A stretch of DNA of 40,575 nt from Thorsellia anophelis DSM 18579. GTDB lineage: Bacteria > Pseudomonadota > Gammaproteobacteria > Enterobacterales > Thorselliaceae. A model generated the notes under the pieces. That model saw nothing but the letters and a program-made list of their open reading frames with translations. It made no database searches and had not been told where the DNA came from. The stretch is taken from assembly GCF_900111395.1 (NCBI RefSeq), contig NZ_FOHV01000025.1:1-40575 (forward strand), in the 5' to 3' direction. Shown piece after piece: positions 16,748-26,302 of the stretch. Position 1 is the stretch's first letter. Every line of letters begins with the position of its first letter. The position numbers and the translations under genes are program-made.

Positions 16748-17140
16748 TTACCGTACGATCTAACTGCAATTTTACTTTAAGTATAGTATTTACTAATGTT
16801 AAGCACTGAATCTTGATGGTACATATTACTAAATTCCATACAAACCTATAAGGATAGTCTGCCATCTATATAACGGTTGAAATGGTATGTTTTTTTGTAG
16901 TTACCTATAGCCTGTGCTGATAATCAAACTGGGGATGTTATGTAACTGAAATAAATAAAAAAGTTTGCATGGCGTTTATTCCAAAAAAAATTATCCGCAT
17001 TGCGGAAATTTATATAATGCTAAACTTACAGAAGTTTAGAATGTTACAACTAATTCATAAATAAATGCTTGTTAATATAGCAATGTAATTTACGCCTTAG
17101 CAAATCAAATTAATATTTTATTATACGTTATGCAATTGGC
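16748..17140. other. intergenic space between zntB and ydiK
   Basis: No gene is visible. It contains a decayed IS3-family left end (listed separately) and a weak candidate terminator for ydiK on the minus strand: TCCGC/GCGGA stem at 16994-17006, followed in that direction by TAATTTTTTTT. The stem is only 5 bp. Confidence 0.45.
16890..16970 (+). mobile_element. decayed IS3-family left end
   Basis: TTGTAG, ATAGCCT and AATCAAACTGG followed by GATGTTA line up in order and spacing with the left end of the IS3-family element at 40500-40550 (TTGTAG, ATAGCCT, AATCAAACTGG, GACATTA). The orfA ATG is mutated here. There is nothing coding beyond it. Confidence 0.6.
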
Positions 17141-18214
17141 TTACTCTTGCTTTTGTTGTTCCGTCATTTCATCTTGTTCGCTCACCCAAGCTTGGATTAA
17201 ACGGAATGAAACAGCTAAGACTACAGGGCCAATAAATAAACCAATTAGTCCAAAACCTAATAAACCGCCAATAACACCACCTAAAATAAGCAACATTGGG
17301 AGATCAGCTCCCATTTTAATCAAAAATGGTCTTAATACTGCATCCATCGTTGTAACTATAACAGTCCAAACTAACAATATACAACCAAGTGTCGTTTGTC
17401 CTGACAAGAATAACCAAATCACGGCAGGTACTAATATGGGTAAAGCGCCAAGTTGTGCTACACATAGAATGAATATAATCATCGTGAGTAAGGTTGCTGC
17501 AGGAACACCTGCTATTCCAAGACCAATACCTGCGAAAATTGACTGGGCTAGTGCAGTTACTACGACACCAAGCGCTACAGCTCTAATTGCTTGACCAGCC
17601 AATAATACTGTATTATCACCGCGATTACCTGCTAAACGCATAGCAAAACGCCTTATTGCGTTTGCACACAATTCTCCGTTTAGATATAGAATAAAACTAA
17701 ACATTACCATTAGGCCACTATAAAGTAAAAATCTACCTATGTTTGCTGCTTGAGATACTAGCCAAGTCACTCCTTGACCTACATATGGTTGTATTTGGTT
17801 GATGATAACTTTACCATTTGATGCTATCACTGACTGCCAAGTGTTATATGCACTCTCACCGATGTAAGGTAAATCTTTTAGGATAAGGAGCTCTGGTACT
17901 TCAACTGCTTGATTATTAGAGGTGAAATTAAGAATAAATCCGCTATTTTTAATCACACTTGCCACAATCAATATTGCAGGTATAACATAAATAAGCAAGA
18001 TAATAAGAGTCATTAATGTTGATGCGACAATACGCTTACACTTTAAGGTAGATTGAAGTTTTAGCATCATAGGCCATGTTGCAATTACAACCATTGAAGC
18101 CCAAATTAAACCTGGTAAAAAAGGACGTAATATCCATAGGCAACCTACGAGCATTAAACCAATAAACATTAGTGAAAAAAGTATTTTCGTTAAATCAAAA
18201 TTTTTAGTGGTCAT
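17141..18214 (-). CDS. ydiK: AI-2E family transporter YdiK
   Basis: Multi-pass inner-membrane protein of the AI-2E transporter (UPF0118/PerM) family; the physiological substrate of the YdiK branch is unknown. The protein has 357 residues with about eight hydrophobic segments. The C-terminal half carries the family blocks VLRPFLIKMGADLP and LGGVIGGLLGFGLIGLFIGP. The start at 18214 is followed at once by TKNFDLTKILFSLMFIGLML, a typical opening. It is downstream of nth on the same strand with a 90-bp gap, so co-transcription is possible. No phenotype can be read from the sequence. Confidence 0.85.
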   Translation of the reverse strand: MTTKNFDLTKILFSLMFIGLMLVGCLWILRPFLPGLIWASMVVIATWPMMLKLQSTLKCKRIVASTLMTLIILLIYVIPAILIVASVIKNSGFILNFTSNNQAVEVPELLILKDLPYIGESAYNTWQSVIASNGKVIINQIQPYVGQGVTWLVSQAANIGRFLLYSGLMVMFSFILYLNGELCANAIRRFAMRLAGNRGDNTVLLAGQAIRAVALGVVVTALAQSIFAGIGLGIAGVPAATLLTMIIFILCVAQLGALPILVPAVIWLFLSGQTTLGCILLVWTVIVTTMDAVLRPFLIKMGADLPMLLILGGVIGGLLGFGLIGLFIGPVVLAVSFRLIQAWVSEQDEMTEQQKQE

Positions 18215-18304
18215 ATTTCATCCAGTTTTTTTGTTAAAGTAATATCTATTTTGGGCCATATCATCGAGAAGTGGCAATTAGCATAAACATTTTGTAAAAA
18301 ACAC

Positions 18305-18937
18305 TTAATTTGTTTTTTCTTTATACTCACATAAATCTTCAATAATACAAGAAACACAACGTGGCTTTCTTGCAATACAGGTATATCTTCCGTGGAGAAT
18401 TAACCAATGATGACAATCTAATTTAAATTCATCAGGAATGACCTTTAGGAGTTTTTCTTCTACTTCCACGACATTTTTTCCTGGCGCTAAATTTGTTCTA
18501 TTAGAGACTCTAAAAATATGAGTATCGACTGCAATTGTAGGCCATTTAAATGCGGTATTAAGAACTACGTTAGCCGTTTTTCTTCCTACACCAGGTAATG
18601 ATTCTAGCGCATCCCTGTTTTCAGGCACTTGTCCATTGTAATTATTAACTAGAATTTCACATGTCTTCATGACATTTACTGCTTTTGTATTAAATAAACC
18701 AATAGTTTTAATATATTCTCTAACTTTTTCTAACCCAAGATCCAAAATAGCTTGAGGAGTATTGGCCACAGCAAATAATTTATGTGTCGCTTTATTAACA
18801 CCTACATCTGTTGCTTGTGCAGAAAGAAGCACTGCAATTAGCAGTTCAAATGGAGAATTGAAGTTCAGCTCAGTTGTTGGACTAGGGTTATTTTCCCGTA
18901 ATCTTTCTAATATAGCGATGCGTTTGGTTTTATTCAT
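18305..18937 (-). CDS. nth: endonuclease III (DNA glycosylase/AP lyase)
   Basis: Base-excision repair enzyme that removes oxidised pyrimidines and cuts the strand at the abasic site. The 210-residue protein has the HhH-GPD fold: LPGVGRKTANVVLN with catalytic Lys120, Asp138 in VDTHIFRVSNR, and the C-terminal 4Fe-4S cluster at Cys187, Cys194, Cys197 and Cys203 (C-x6-C-x2-C-x5-C). These numbers are identical to the E. coli enzyme. It starts 6 bp after the sanA stop and probably forms an operon ybhK-sanA-nth. In E. coli, nth belongs to the rsx operon, so this context is different. Confidence 0.95.
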   Translation of the reverse strand: MNKTKRIAILERLRENNPSPTTELNFNSPFELLIAVLLSAQATDVGVNKATHKLFAVANTPQAILDLGLEKVREYIKTIGLFNTKAVNVMKTCEILVNNYNGQVPENRDALESLPGVGRKTANVVLNTAFKWPTIAVDTHIFRVSNRTNLAPGKNVVEVEEKLLKVIPDEFKLDCHHWLILHGRYTCIARKPRCVSCIIEDLCEYKEKTN

Positions 18938-18943
18938 ATAATA

Positions 18944-19705
18944 TTAATTCAGTGACTGACGAGTGTGTGGCATTTCAACCGCGTTTTCATCCTCAGGTTT
19001 GATTGGCTGGAATGAAGGAATTGAAATCACAGGTCCAAGAAAGTACGGTTCTTTACCTAAAAGATATAGATCGATTACTGCAGCAACGCGTGCAAGCACT
19101 TCTCTAAAATGGAACGGACCAGAATAGGGGTCTTCAACAGCTAAACATACCGCATCTACTCCTTCAAACATAGCAATAAATAAAGCTCGTTCGCAGTGAA
19201 ATCGCTGAGTAATGATTGTGAAACTTTCACGTTGGAATACTTTTTTTGCACGTACTATTGAATCTAATGTTCTAAAACCTGCGTAGTCAAGTATGATATT
19301 ATTTTTATCGATTCCTCTAGAAATCAGATCTTTTCGCATAGTGATAGGTTCATTGTAATTGATTTGTCTATTGTCCCCACTTAATAATAAATACTCCACT
19401 TTATTATTAAAAAATAGGTTCGCCGCACCATCGATTCTTGCTTGATAATATTGGTTTAAATTACCGTTACGATAATATTTAGATGTACCAAGTACTAATC
19501 CGACTTGATTTATAGGAATCTCATCTATTGTTGTGAATATATATGCACTGGTTTTTGAAGTTACCCAGTAATTAATAGAAAATAAAAACAAACCACTTAA
19601 CAGTCCGAATATCATACTTGCATAAAATAGTTTTACGATCCATTTTAAGAGAAGTTTGGATTTAAGTTTTGATTTGATTCTTCTATTTGCCCGATCTTGC
19701 ATCAC
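18944..19705 (-). CDS. sanA: SanA-like inner-membrane DUF218 protein
   Basis: A 253-residue protein with a basic N-terminus, one transmembrane segment (about residues 25-47) and a periplasmic DUF218 domain: LVLGTSKYYRNG, YLLLSGDNRQINYNEP, a DYAGFRTLDS segment and RFHCERALFIA. SanA in E. coli affects envelope permeability (vancomycin exclusion at high temperature); its biochemical activity is unknown. It lies in tight arrangement between ybhK (10 bp) and nth (6 bp), suggesting one transcript. The conserved Asp and Asn of SGDNR and the Arg and His of RFHCER are intact. Confidence 0.85.
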   Translation of the reverse strand: MMQDRANRRIKSKLKSKLLLKWIVKLFYASMIFGLLSGLFLFSINYWVTSKTSAYIFTTIDEIPINQVGLVLGTSKYYRNGNLNQYYQARIDGAANLFFNNKVEYLLLSGDNRQINYNEPITMRKDLISRGIDKNNIILDYAGFRTLDSIVRAKKVFQRESFTIITQRFHCERALFIAMFEGVDAVCLAVEDPYSGPFHFREVLARVAAVIDLYLLGKEPYFLGPVISIPSFQPIKPEDENAVEMPHTRQSLN

Positions 19706-19715
19706 AACATATCCT

Positions 19716-20633
19716 TCACTGATTTTGATATCGATTTATCATCTCATTTAATGCTAATCGCAAAAGCTTGCGATCATGTAAATTAGGCTCATTTAAAGAG
19801 CTTAATGGTGTTTTAATAAGCACTTTATCTTCTAATCTAGAGGGTTTATTACCCCAATCACTTATCACCACTGCGTCAATTTTTCTACTAAGCATCTTTT
19901 CTTCGAGAATGCCAAGCTTATCGAACAGGGACAATGCTGCAGCAGCTTTTGATATTTCGGGACCTAAGTTACCTAGATAACAAAGTATGGCTGTGCTTTT
20001 GTTAAGTGCTATGACAAGTTCTTCCATTAAAAAAAGTGGCATCAGGCTTGTGAAAAAACTTCCAGGACCAATGATGATTAATTGTGCTTTTTCAATTGCG
20101 GTAATTGCTTCTTTAGTTGCTGTGACTTTATGAGTTAGTTGGATATTGTTAGGGTAATAGCTAAGTGCATCGATATTTACTTCACCGTATATAGGATTAT
20201 TGTCTTGGTCAAAAGCCATTAGATCAACAGGTTGTTCAGACATTGGGATTAGGAAAGAATCTATTTTAAGCAGATCTCTAATTAAATTGATAGCCTCAAG
20301 TGGACGAATGCTAAGATGATCTAATGCTTTTAACATCAAATTGCCAAGGTTATGCCCTGATAATTCACCATTTCCAGCAAAACGATACTCAAACATTTTA
20401 GATGCCGTGCTTGGCACAGTGATTAATTGGTTTAAACAATTTCTCATATCACCCCAAGCAATTCCACCTTCAGAGCGCCTAATGCGGCCTGTTGAACCAC
20501 CGTTATCTGTTGTTGTAACAATACCTGTCAGTTTAGGGCCTAAATCATTAAGTGAAGACATGACACGACCTAAACCGTGTCCTCCACCAAGAGCAACAAC
20601 ATGATTCAAACTAGTTAGACATTTCTCTGGCAT
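19716..20633 (-). CDS. ybhK: YbhK/YvcK-family gluconeogenesis factor (CofD-like fold)
   Basis: A 305-residue cytoplasmic protein of the CofD/YvcK family, related to 2-phospho-L-lactate transferase. In Bacillus, YvcK is needed for growth on gluconeogenic carbon sources and cell-wall synthesis; the E. coli YbhK role is unclear. Diagnostic blocks are [15 protein letters not shown] near the N-terminus, [29 protein letters not shown] and [16 protein letters not shown]. The start at 20633 is the first ATG. It heads the ybhK-sanA-nth cluster. It may be linked to the central carbon genes (pgk, fbaA, fbp) elsewhere in the window only by theme. Confidence 0.88.
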   Translation of the reverse strand: MPEKCLTSLNHVVALGGGHGLGRVMSSLNDLGPKLTGIVTTTDNGGSTGRIRRSEGGIAWGDMRNCLNQLITVPSTASKMFEYRFAGNGELSGHNLGNLMLKALDHLSIRPLEAINLIRDLLKIDSFLIPMSEQPVDLMAFDQDNNPIYGEVNIDALSYYPNNIQLTHKVTATKEAITAIEKAQLIIIGPGSFFTSLMPLFLMEELVIALNKSTAILCYLGNLGPEISKAAAALSLFDKLGILEEKMLSRKIDAVVISDWGNKPSRLEDKVLIKTPLSSLNEPNLHDRKLLRLALNEMINRYQNQ

Positions 20634-20777
20634 ATTTCACCTTTATATGAGTTAACACCTATATCATAATACATTTTAGTGAAAAATACCCAATTATGAG
20701 TATTTAGCTTAATCCAATTGGTATCTCAACAAGCAATTTTATATACAAACGCTAGGGATGAAAAATTGATGTTGATA

Positions 20778-21167
20778 CTATTTTTTTTGTGTCCACTGAC
20801 CATTAATGCCTTTTATATAATGACCTTTAGATGCCATTTCAATCTGCTTTTGACCAGCAATTTTAGCAATAATTTCAGTCGAAAGGTGATTTTCACTGGC
20901 TATTTTTCGATAAGCTTCAGCTCTCTTATGATTAATTTCATCAACAAATTTTAATAAACGTTCACGAGTCATGGGCGAGCTATGGTAAGTTTCATCCAGT
21001 ATATCAATATAGCCATCAAGCGTTTCACCAACCCAATTGTTTTCTTTAGCTAATTTGAGATTAACTATGCCGTTATCAGCAAAAACCGGAGATATACACG
21101 CCGTTAGAAAAAGGCAGTAAGAAATGGAAAAAATTAGAATGATTATTAATTTATTTTTATAAGTCAT
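20778..21167 (-). CDS. ydbL: YdbL-family periplasmic protein (DUF1318)
   Basis: A 129-residue protein with an N-terminal signal peptide (hydrophobic residues 7-24, likely cleaved after PVFA at residue 30). The mature part has NNWVGETLDGY, INHKRAEAYRKIA and a C-terminal AGQKQIEMASKGHYIKG and NGQW, the DUF1318 pattern of E. coli YdbL. YdbL works with the lipoprotein YnbE and the AsmA-like protein YdbH in phospholipid transport between the membranes. A lipobox-like LTAC at residues 21-24 offers an alternative lipoprotein reading. It lies 70 bp after ynbE. ydbH is not next to it here. Confidence 0.85.
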   Translation of the reverse strand: MTYKNKLIIILIFSISYCLFLTACISPVFADNGIVNLKLAKENNWVGETLDGYIDILDETYHSSPMTRERLLKFVDEINHKRAEAYRKIASENHLSTEIIAKIAGQKQIEMASKGHYIKGINGQWTQKK

Positions 21168-21237
21168 ATGCCTATACTGAATCCAAATGATTTGACGTTA
21201 AGCCTTTTTCTATTTTTAAATTGATTTTTCAAAGATA

Positions 21238-21456
21238 TCAGAATAAATCACTATTTGATTCCAAAAGAGCAGCTACCTGCTTATCGACATTAATATTTAT
21301 ATCGTGGTCAATTTTAACATTTAAGTTAATTGTTATTGGTGTTGTAGGAGTAGCAACTTCAATTCTTGGTGTACAGCCAATCATAAGCGAAAATATGGGA
21401 ATTAGAACATTAAATCGTTGACGAATTAAAATGCTTAAAATAGGTTTTATGAGCAA
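21238..21456 (-). CDS. ynbE: YnbE-like outer-membrane lipoprotein
   Basis: Small lipoprotein with lipobox LMIGC followed by TPRIEVATPTTPITINLNVK and a C-terminal ALLESNSDLF, closely matching E. coli YnbE (61 residues). YnbE is the outer-membrane partner of the YdbH bridge. The start is best placed at TTG 21456: GAGGAA lies 6 bp upstream, and the 72-residue product then begins with the signal sequence. A longer frame opening at 21567 would add 37 charged, Cys-rich residues before the signal and is rejected. In E. coli the order is ydbH-ynbE-ydbL; here ynbE is the first gene and mltA is divergent, so ydbH is missing from the cluster. Confidence 0.85.
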   Translation of the reverse strand: MLIKPILSILIRQRFNVLIPIFSLMIGCTPRIEVATPTTPITINLNVKIDHDININVDKQVAALLESNSDLF

Positions 21457-21694
21457 AGTGTTTCCTCGGAAAAGCGGTGGGTTTTTGTTGTATTTATGAG
21501 AGTCGCATAAATTAATCTTCTCATTATATACACAACAAAACCTAATGTTAATTGATTTTTTCTTCACGATAAGGATTAAAAAATAGGTTTAAGTTTATTC
21601 ATTATCATTATAATTTGCTTAAGAAGATAATATCGTTAAAATAGTATAAATTTTGAAAACTATTATGAATATTAGTCTAAGGAAGTGAGTGATA

Positions 21695-22786
21695 ATGTTA
21701 ACGTATTATTTTGTAAGAAAAATAGATAGATACATAAGTACTAAACAAATGCTTTATTACAGCTTTGTTATTTTTTTCTTGTTTGTTTTAAGCGCATGCC
21801 AATCAAAAATTGAGCCAGTAAAGATACAAACACAGGAAGTGGATTTGAGTATTAATAAAACAGCATTTATCGAACAATACGAAATTATTCAAGAGTATTC
21901 CTCAAAGCTTACAAATGAAAATAAATCTTTATATCAATGCACTAAAAAATGGTTAGAATCAGGTGCAGATGAGACCAAATTATCAGAATTTGGATTAACA
22001 AGAGTAAGTGTTTTTTCAAAAGATGATAATAAAGCACTTTTCACAGGCTATTATTCGCCTGTCTTAAAAGGAAGAAAAACTAAATCGGGTGAATTCATTT
22101 ATCCTCTTTATAGTAAACCTAATATAAGTAAAGGTAAAATGCCAACTCGTACTGAAATTCATGGTGGAGCGCTTGAAGGTTTAGGTCTTGAATTAGCTTA
22201 TACCCAATCAAGAGTGGATAACTTTATTATGGGCGTACAAGGTAGCGGTTATGTCGATTTTGAGGATGGAAATCCCCCAACGTATTTTGCTTATGGTGGA
22301 CAAAATGGTCATAAATTTAAAGGAATTGGCAAATACCTTATCGAACAAGGCGAGTTAACCTTAGAAAATGTCTCTCTTAAATCAATATACGAATGGACAC
22401 AATCACACTCAGAGGAAGAGGTCCTTGCATTACTTAATCAAAATCCGTCATGGGTTTTCTTTCAACCCAAAGAACAGGCAGAAGTAAAAGGTGCTGCTAA
22501 TATCCCGCTTATTGGGCATGGTGCAGTAGCAGCCGATAAATCTATTTTTCCCTTCGGAAGCATTATTTATGCGCATGTTCCTCATGTTGATATTGAAGGG
22601 AAATTTTCTGGTCAGTATAAGCCAAGGCTCTTTTTTGCACTTGATGTTGGTGGTGCTATAAAAAATAACCACTTTGATATATACCATGGTTTAGGTGATG
22701 AGGCTGGGTTACAAGCTGGTAATAATAAATTTAAAGGTGACGCTTGGCAATTAGCCAAAACTAATGAGGCTGTACATTGCCTTTAG
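21695..22786 (+). CDS. mltA: membrane-bound lytic murein transglycosylase A
   Basis: Outer-membrane lipoprotein that cleaves murein glycan strands, leaving 1,6-anhydromuramic acid. The product has 363 residues, with lipobox LSAC about 35 residues in, after an unusually long basic start. MltA marks are FTGYYSPVLKG, the segment VQGSGYVDFEDG, GHGAVAADKSIFPFGS, and the C-terminal 3D domain ALDVGGAIKNNHFDIYHG with the catalytic Asp region. I chose ATG 21695 over GTG 21689 because AAGGAAG ends 9 bp before the ATG and only 3 bp before the GTG. It is monocistronic in appearance, followed by tcdA after 79 bp. Confidence 0.9.
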   Translation: MLTYYFVRKIDRYISTKQMLYYSFVIFFLFVLSACQSKIEPVKIQTQEVDLSINKTAFIEQYEIIQEYSSKLTNENKSLYQCTKKWLESGADETKLSEFGLTRVSVFSKDDNKALFTGYYSPVLKGRKTKSGEFIYPLYSKPNISKGKMPTRTEIHGGALEGLGLELAYTQSRVDNFIMGVQGSGYVDFEDGNPPTYFAYGGQNGHKFKGIGKYLIEQGELTLENVSLKSIYEWTQSHSEEEVLALLNQNPSWVFFQPKEQAEVKGAANIPLIGHGAVAADKSIFPFGSIIYAHVPHVDIEGKFSGQYKPRLFFALDVGGAIKNNHFDIYHGLGDEAGLQAGNNKFKGDAWQLAKTNEAVHCL

Positions 22787-22865
22787 CAAATTTGGACAAT
22801 AGCGTTATTCTTAAGTATACTGAATTGTCTAGATATAGAAATAATATATGTATCGATAATAAATA

Positions 22866-23753
22866 ATGGAATTCTACAGATTGAATATGCATCAAAATCA
22901 AAATATTAAGATTGATTCATCCACTATGACTGGGATAATTAAGAGTAATCATATTAAGACCAAGCCTGATTTAACAGAAGCATACTTAAGAAGGTTTAGT
23001 GGTATTGGTCGATTATACGGTTTTGAAGCGTTAAATCGATTTAATCAAGCACATATTTGTGTGATAGGTATAGGTGGAGTCGGTACTTGGATTGTAGAAG
23101 CTCTAGCTAGGACAGGGATAGGCTTTATTACCATAATTGATCTTGATGAAATTTGCCTGACTAATACGAATCGTCAAATTCACGCAACAAAGGACACAAT
23201 AGGCTTATCAAAAGTAAGTGTGATGCGTGATAGAGTGCTTTCTATTAATCCTGAATGTGTTGTCACAGGGATTGATGACTTTATTTGCGAAGAAAATATG
23301 GTTCAATTGTTGTCTTTAGGATTTGATTATGTGATTGACGCAATCGATAGCGTTAGCACTAAAGCATCGGTGCTTGCCTACTGTAGGCGAAATAAAATAA
23401 AAGTCATTACAATAGGCGGAGCAGGTGGGCAAATTGATCCGACCCAAATTCAAGTAGCAGATATTAGTAAAGTTGTACAAGATCCTTTGATATCAAAAGT
23501 CCGCTCAATATTAAAATCAAAGCATAAATTAAGTCAGGATAAAAAAGGCAAATTTGGAATTGATTGTGTGTTTTCAACTGAGCAGTTACGCTATCCGGAG
23601 GCAAACGGTGAAGTGTGTTTTGAAAAAAAACAGCTAGATGGAAGCATGCGCATGGATTGTAGTAATGGCTTTGGGGCTGTTACAATGGTCACTGCAAGCT
23701 TTGGGTTTGTGGCTGTGTCACATATACTTAAAAAAATACTAAGCTTTAAATAG
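22866..23753 (+). CDS. tcdA: tRNA threonylcarbamoyladenosine dehydratase TcdA
   Basis: E1-like ATP-dependent enzyme that cyclises t6A37 to ct6A in tRNA. The 295-residue frame shows the ThiF/MoeB nucleotide-binding loop VIGIGGVGTWIVEALART, the DLDEICLTNTNRQIHA segment and YVIDAIDSV. It ends MVTASFGFVAVSHILKK, as in E. coli TcdA (268 residues). The first about 38 residues (before LTEAYLRRF) have no counterpart, and the ATG at 22866 has no clear ribosome binding site, so the true start may be ATG 22887 or 22926. The MoeB-type catalytic Cys appears as DCVFS. In E. coli tcdA follows mltA's neighbour amiC region as well, so the order is plausible. Confidence 0.9.
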   Translation: MEFYRLNMHQNQNIKIDSSTMTGIIKSNHIKTKPDLTEAYLRRFSGIGRLYGFEALNRFNQAHICVIGIGGVGTWIVEALARTGIGFITIIDLDEICLTNTNRQIHATKDTIGLSKVSVMRDRVLSINPECVVTGIDDFICEENMVQLLSLGFDYVIDAIDSVSTKASVLAYCRRNKIKVITIGGAGGQIDPTQIQVADISKVVQDPLISKVRSILKSKHKLSQDKKGKFGIDCVFSTEQLRYPEANGEVCFEKKQLDGSMRMDCSNGFGAVTMVTASFGFVAVSHILKKILSFK

Positions 23754-23770
23754 GCATTAGGAGCATCAAT

Positions 23771-24262
23771 ATGCCACATCTGCAAAGGCTAAAATATCAA
23801 AGTGCATTAAATGCCTTAGGTATTCAGACTTGGACAATAAATAGACCTAATATTTTTAATGGCGAGGTAGCAGTTGAGTTATTACCAGAAGCTAAAATGA
23901 TTGTTATTACAAATAGTACCATTCCATTTGAAAATAAATTGATTTCAGATATTTTAAAATCAATTGGATTAAGCCATCTAAATCTTATGATTTTTTCACT
24001 TAGAAAAATCCCCTTACTGAATCAAGCAATTTTTTCACATCATCACCCGCTTTTTTTTCTTTATCTGCCAATAATTGTTAAAGATAATCAACCTATTTCT
24101 GATGATGATTTAGAGGAAAATGCAAAAATATTATCTTTACTAAAAGTAAGAAAAAAAGATAAATTCTTTGAAGTGTCTTACGAAGATATTAGAAATAAAT
24201 CTTACTCAAAACGTGAATTATGGAAAGGACTTTCTGACTATGTTGACAATTCGAACGCTTAG
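23771..24262 (+). CDS. holD: DNA polymerase III psi subunit HolD
   Basis: Small clamp-loader accessory subunit that binds chi (HolC) and links the replisome to SSB. The 163-residue frame opens MPHLQRLKYQSALNALGI and continues with TWTINRPNIFNGEVAVELLP, matching the R-R-x-x-x-L-x-x-M-G-I-x-x-W opening and mid-sequence of HolD. The family is poorly conserved, and the recognition rests on this plus its position directly before rimI, as in E. coli. TTAGGAGCATCAAT precedes the ATG. It overlaps rimI by 23 bp, which suggests translational coupling. It is somewhat longer than E. coli HolD (137). Confidence 0.8.
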   Translation: MPHLQRLKYQSALNALGIQTWTINRPNIFNGEVAVELLPEAKMIVITNSTIPFENKLISDILKSIGLSHLNLMIFSLRKIPLLNQAIFSHHHPLFFLYLPIIVKDNQPISDDDLEENAKILSLLKVRKKDKFFEVSYEDIRNKSYSKRELWKGLSDYVDNSNA

Positions 24263-24686
24263 TGTAGAGCAGATACCTGAGGCTTTTGAAATTGAAATCA
24301 AAGCTCATAGCCATCCATGGACACGCAAGGTATTTGAACTTAATTTTGCCGAACGTTATATCAATCTTGGTGTATATGACAAAGATACTTTAGTTGCCTT
24401 TTGTATCTGTCAATACGTACTTGACGAAGCATCAATATATAATATAGCTGTTACACCTGAATTTCAAAACAGAGGTATAGGCTATTATTTATTATCCTAT
24501 TTGATTGATAAATTAGTAGAATATAATATTTCAACAGTTTGGCTTGAGGTAAGAGAATCAAATAAGAATGCAATTACGCTTTATGGAAAACTAGGTTTTA
24601 ATGAAGTTAATAAGCGAGTTGGTTACTATCCGAAAGGTGAGTCACGGGAGGATGCACTTGTTATGGCATTGACATTAGCTATGTAA
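24240..24686 (+). CDS. rimI: ribosomal protein S18 N-acetyltransferase RimI
   Basis: GNAT-family acetyltransferase that acetylates the N-terminal alanine of ribosomal protein S18. The product from ATG 24240 has 148 residues, the same as E. coli RimI. The acetyl-CoA loop is PEFQNRGIGYYLL (Q-x-x-G-x-G), and WLEVRESNKNAITLYGKLGF is the conserved C-terminal block, with the Tyr of LYGKLGF as likely general acid. A longer frame from 24168 has no ribosome binding site and lies inside holD; GGAAAGGA about 10 bp before 24240 supports the shorter form. It overlaps the end of holD. Confidence 0.9.
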   Translation: MLTIRTLSVEQIPEAFEIEIKAHSHPWTRKVFELNFAERYINLGVYDKDTLVAFCICQYVLDEASIYNIAVTPEFQNRGIGYYLLSYLIDKLVEYNISTVWLEVRESNKNAITLYGKLGFNEVNKRVGYYPKGESREDALVMALTLAM

Positions 24687-25039
24687 TGAGCATATTTTTA
24701 AGAGACAAGTCTCAATGTTTGATTGTAAATCATTAGCAGTAAGCTTGAGTCGAAAGAGTGGTTTCTATAAGATGTCTTCATCTACGATCGGTAATGTTAA
24801 GGCTACTATCTGTGCGAGAAATGCTCAAATACTTTAAATTGACTAGATGTTTATCATTAATTAAACAAAAAAATAATTATTTGCACTTAAAAGGCGTAAA
24901 CTTACATAAATGTGATTCTAGTCAATCCATGAATAGCAATTTAAGCACAAAATGTATATGTAATAGTTTAAAATGACGCATAAATGACACTATAATTATA
25001 AGAAAGCATTTTTATTTAACAATGAAGGAGAAAAACTGT
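24687..25039. other. rimI-pgk intergenic region
   Basis: About 350 bp with no supportable gene. The 72-codon frame at 24758 and a 40-codon frame from ATG 24715 show nothing recognisable. epd, which precedes pgk in E. coli, is absent. It should contain the pgk-fbaA promoter; the stretch at about 24960-25015 is AT-rich, but I cannot assign boxes with confidence. Confidence 0.5.
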
Positions 25040-26203
25040 ATGACAGTTATTAAAATGAGTGATGTCGAACTAGCTGGTAAACGCGTATTAATACGTGCTG
25101 ATCTTAATGTGCCAGTTAAAGATGGTAAAGTGACATCTGATGCTAGAATTAGGGCAGCTATGCCGACTATATTAGAGGCACTGAAAAAAGGTGCTAAAGT
25201 GATGATTACATCACACTTAGGTCGACCAACAGAAGGTGAGTACTCGGAAGAGGCATCTTTAGCGCCAGTTGCACATTACCTCCGTGATAAGTTAGATGTA
25301 CCTGTTCGTTTAGTTAAAGACTACATTGACGGTGTAGAAGTTGAGGCAAATGAACTAGTAGTGCTTGAAAATGTTAGGTTTAATAAAGGTGAGAAGAAAG
25401 ATGATGAAACGCTCGCAAAAAAATATGCTGCGTTATGTGATGTCTTTGTGATGGATGCATTTGGGACAGCTCATAGAGCACAAGCTTCAACCCATGGTGT
25501 GGCTAAATTTGCCCCTATCGCTTGTGCAGGCCCATTACTTTCAAATGAATTAGAAGCGCTTGCTAAAGTGCTTGATAATCCAGCTCGTCCTATGGTAGCA
25601 ATTGTAGGAGGTTCTAAAGTATCAACTAAGTTGATTGTTTTAGATTCACTTTCAAAAGTTGCAGATCAATTAATAGTTGGCGGTGGTATTGCTAATACAT
25701 TTATCGCCGCTCAAGGTAATAATGTAGGTAAATCACTTTACGAAGAAGATTTAGTGCCAGAAGCAAAAAAACTACTAGATGTTTGTGATATCCCTGTTCC
25801 AACTGATGTTCGTGTGGCAAAAGAATTCTCTGAAACAGCTGAAGCGACATTAAAACCTGCATCACAAATACAAGATGATGAACAAAGTTTAGACATGGGC
25901 GATGAAACAGCAAATAGAATTGCTAAAATTATTCTCGATGCAAAAACCATTTTGTGGAATGGCCCTGTTGGAGTATTTGAATTCCCTAATTTCCGTAAGG
26001 GTACTGAAATTATCGCTAACGCGATTGCTCAAAGCGAAGGGTTTTCTGTCGCTGGTGGTGGTGATACACTTGCTGCAATTGATCTGTTTGGAATTGAAGA
26101 TAAAATTTCATATATTTCCACTGGTGGCGGCGCATTCTTAGAATTTGTTGAAGGTAAAAAATTACCTGCTGTTGCTATTTTAGAAGAAAGAGCTCGTGAT
26201 TAA
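25040..26203 (+). CDS. pgk: phosphoglycerate kinase
   Basis: Glycolytic enzyme converting 1,3-bisphosphoglycerate and ADP to 3-phosphoglycerate and ATP. The product has 387 residues, exactly the length of E. coli Pgk. Family marks are [14 protein letters not shown] (substrate Asp and Asn), [42 protein letters not shown] and [10 protein letters not shown] (nucleotide site). The start is ATG 25040 because AAGGAG lies 9 bp before it; an upstream ATG at 25022 would overlap this ribosome binding site. fbaA follows after 99 bp with no terminator between, so the two are probably co-transcribed as in E. coli. Confidence 0.97.
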   Translation: MTVIKMSDVELAGKRVLIRADLNVPVKDGKVTSDARIRAAMPTILEALKKGAKVMITSHLGRPTEGEYSEEASLAPVAHYLRDKLDVPVRLVKDYIDGVEVEANELVVLENVRFNKGEKKDDETLAKKYAALCDVFVMDAFGTAHRAQASTHGVAKFAPIACAGPLLSNELEALAKVLDNPARPMVAIVGGSKVSTKLIVLDSLSKVADQLIVGGGIANTFIAAQGNNVGKSLYEEDLVPEAKKLLDVCDIPVPTDVRVAKEFSETAEATLKPASQIQDDEQSLDMGDETANRIAKIILDAKTILWNGPVGVFEFPNFRKGTEIIANAIAQSEGFSVAGGGDTLAAIDLFGIEDKISYISTGGGAFLEFVEGKKLPAVAILEERARD

Positions 26204-26302
26204 TTTTCTTCTTTTTGAATTATGTTTCAAATAAAACAGGAAGATAATTCTGATAATTTTTTATTTAACACGAACAATTTTTAACTTATTAAGGACTAAA
26301 TT

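Noticed and set aside
16994..17006. Short TCCGC/GCGGA hairpin before a T-run as a ydiK terminator
   Set aside because: The stem is only 5 bp and lies about 135 bp past the stop; kept only as a remark.
21598..21618. Fur-like TTCATTATCATTATAAT before mltA/ynbE
   Set aside because: It fits only two of three hexamers and neither neighbour is an iron gene; AT-rich chance match is more likely.
24715..24976. Two short frames before pgk, checked as a possible epd remnant
   Set aside because: Neither shows glyceraldehyde/erythrose-phosphate dehydrogenase motifs.
25022..25039. Upstream ATG of pgk
   Set aside because: It overlaps the AAGGAG that serves the ATG at 25040, and the shorter form has the standard 387-residue length.
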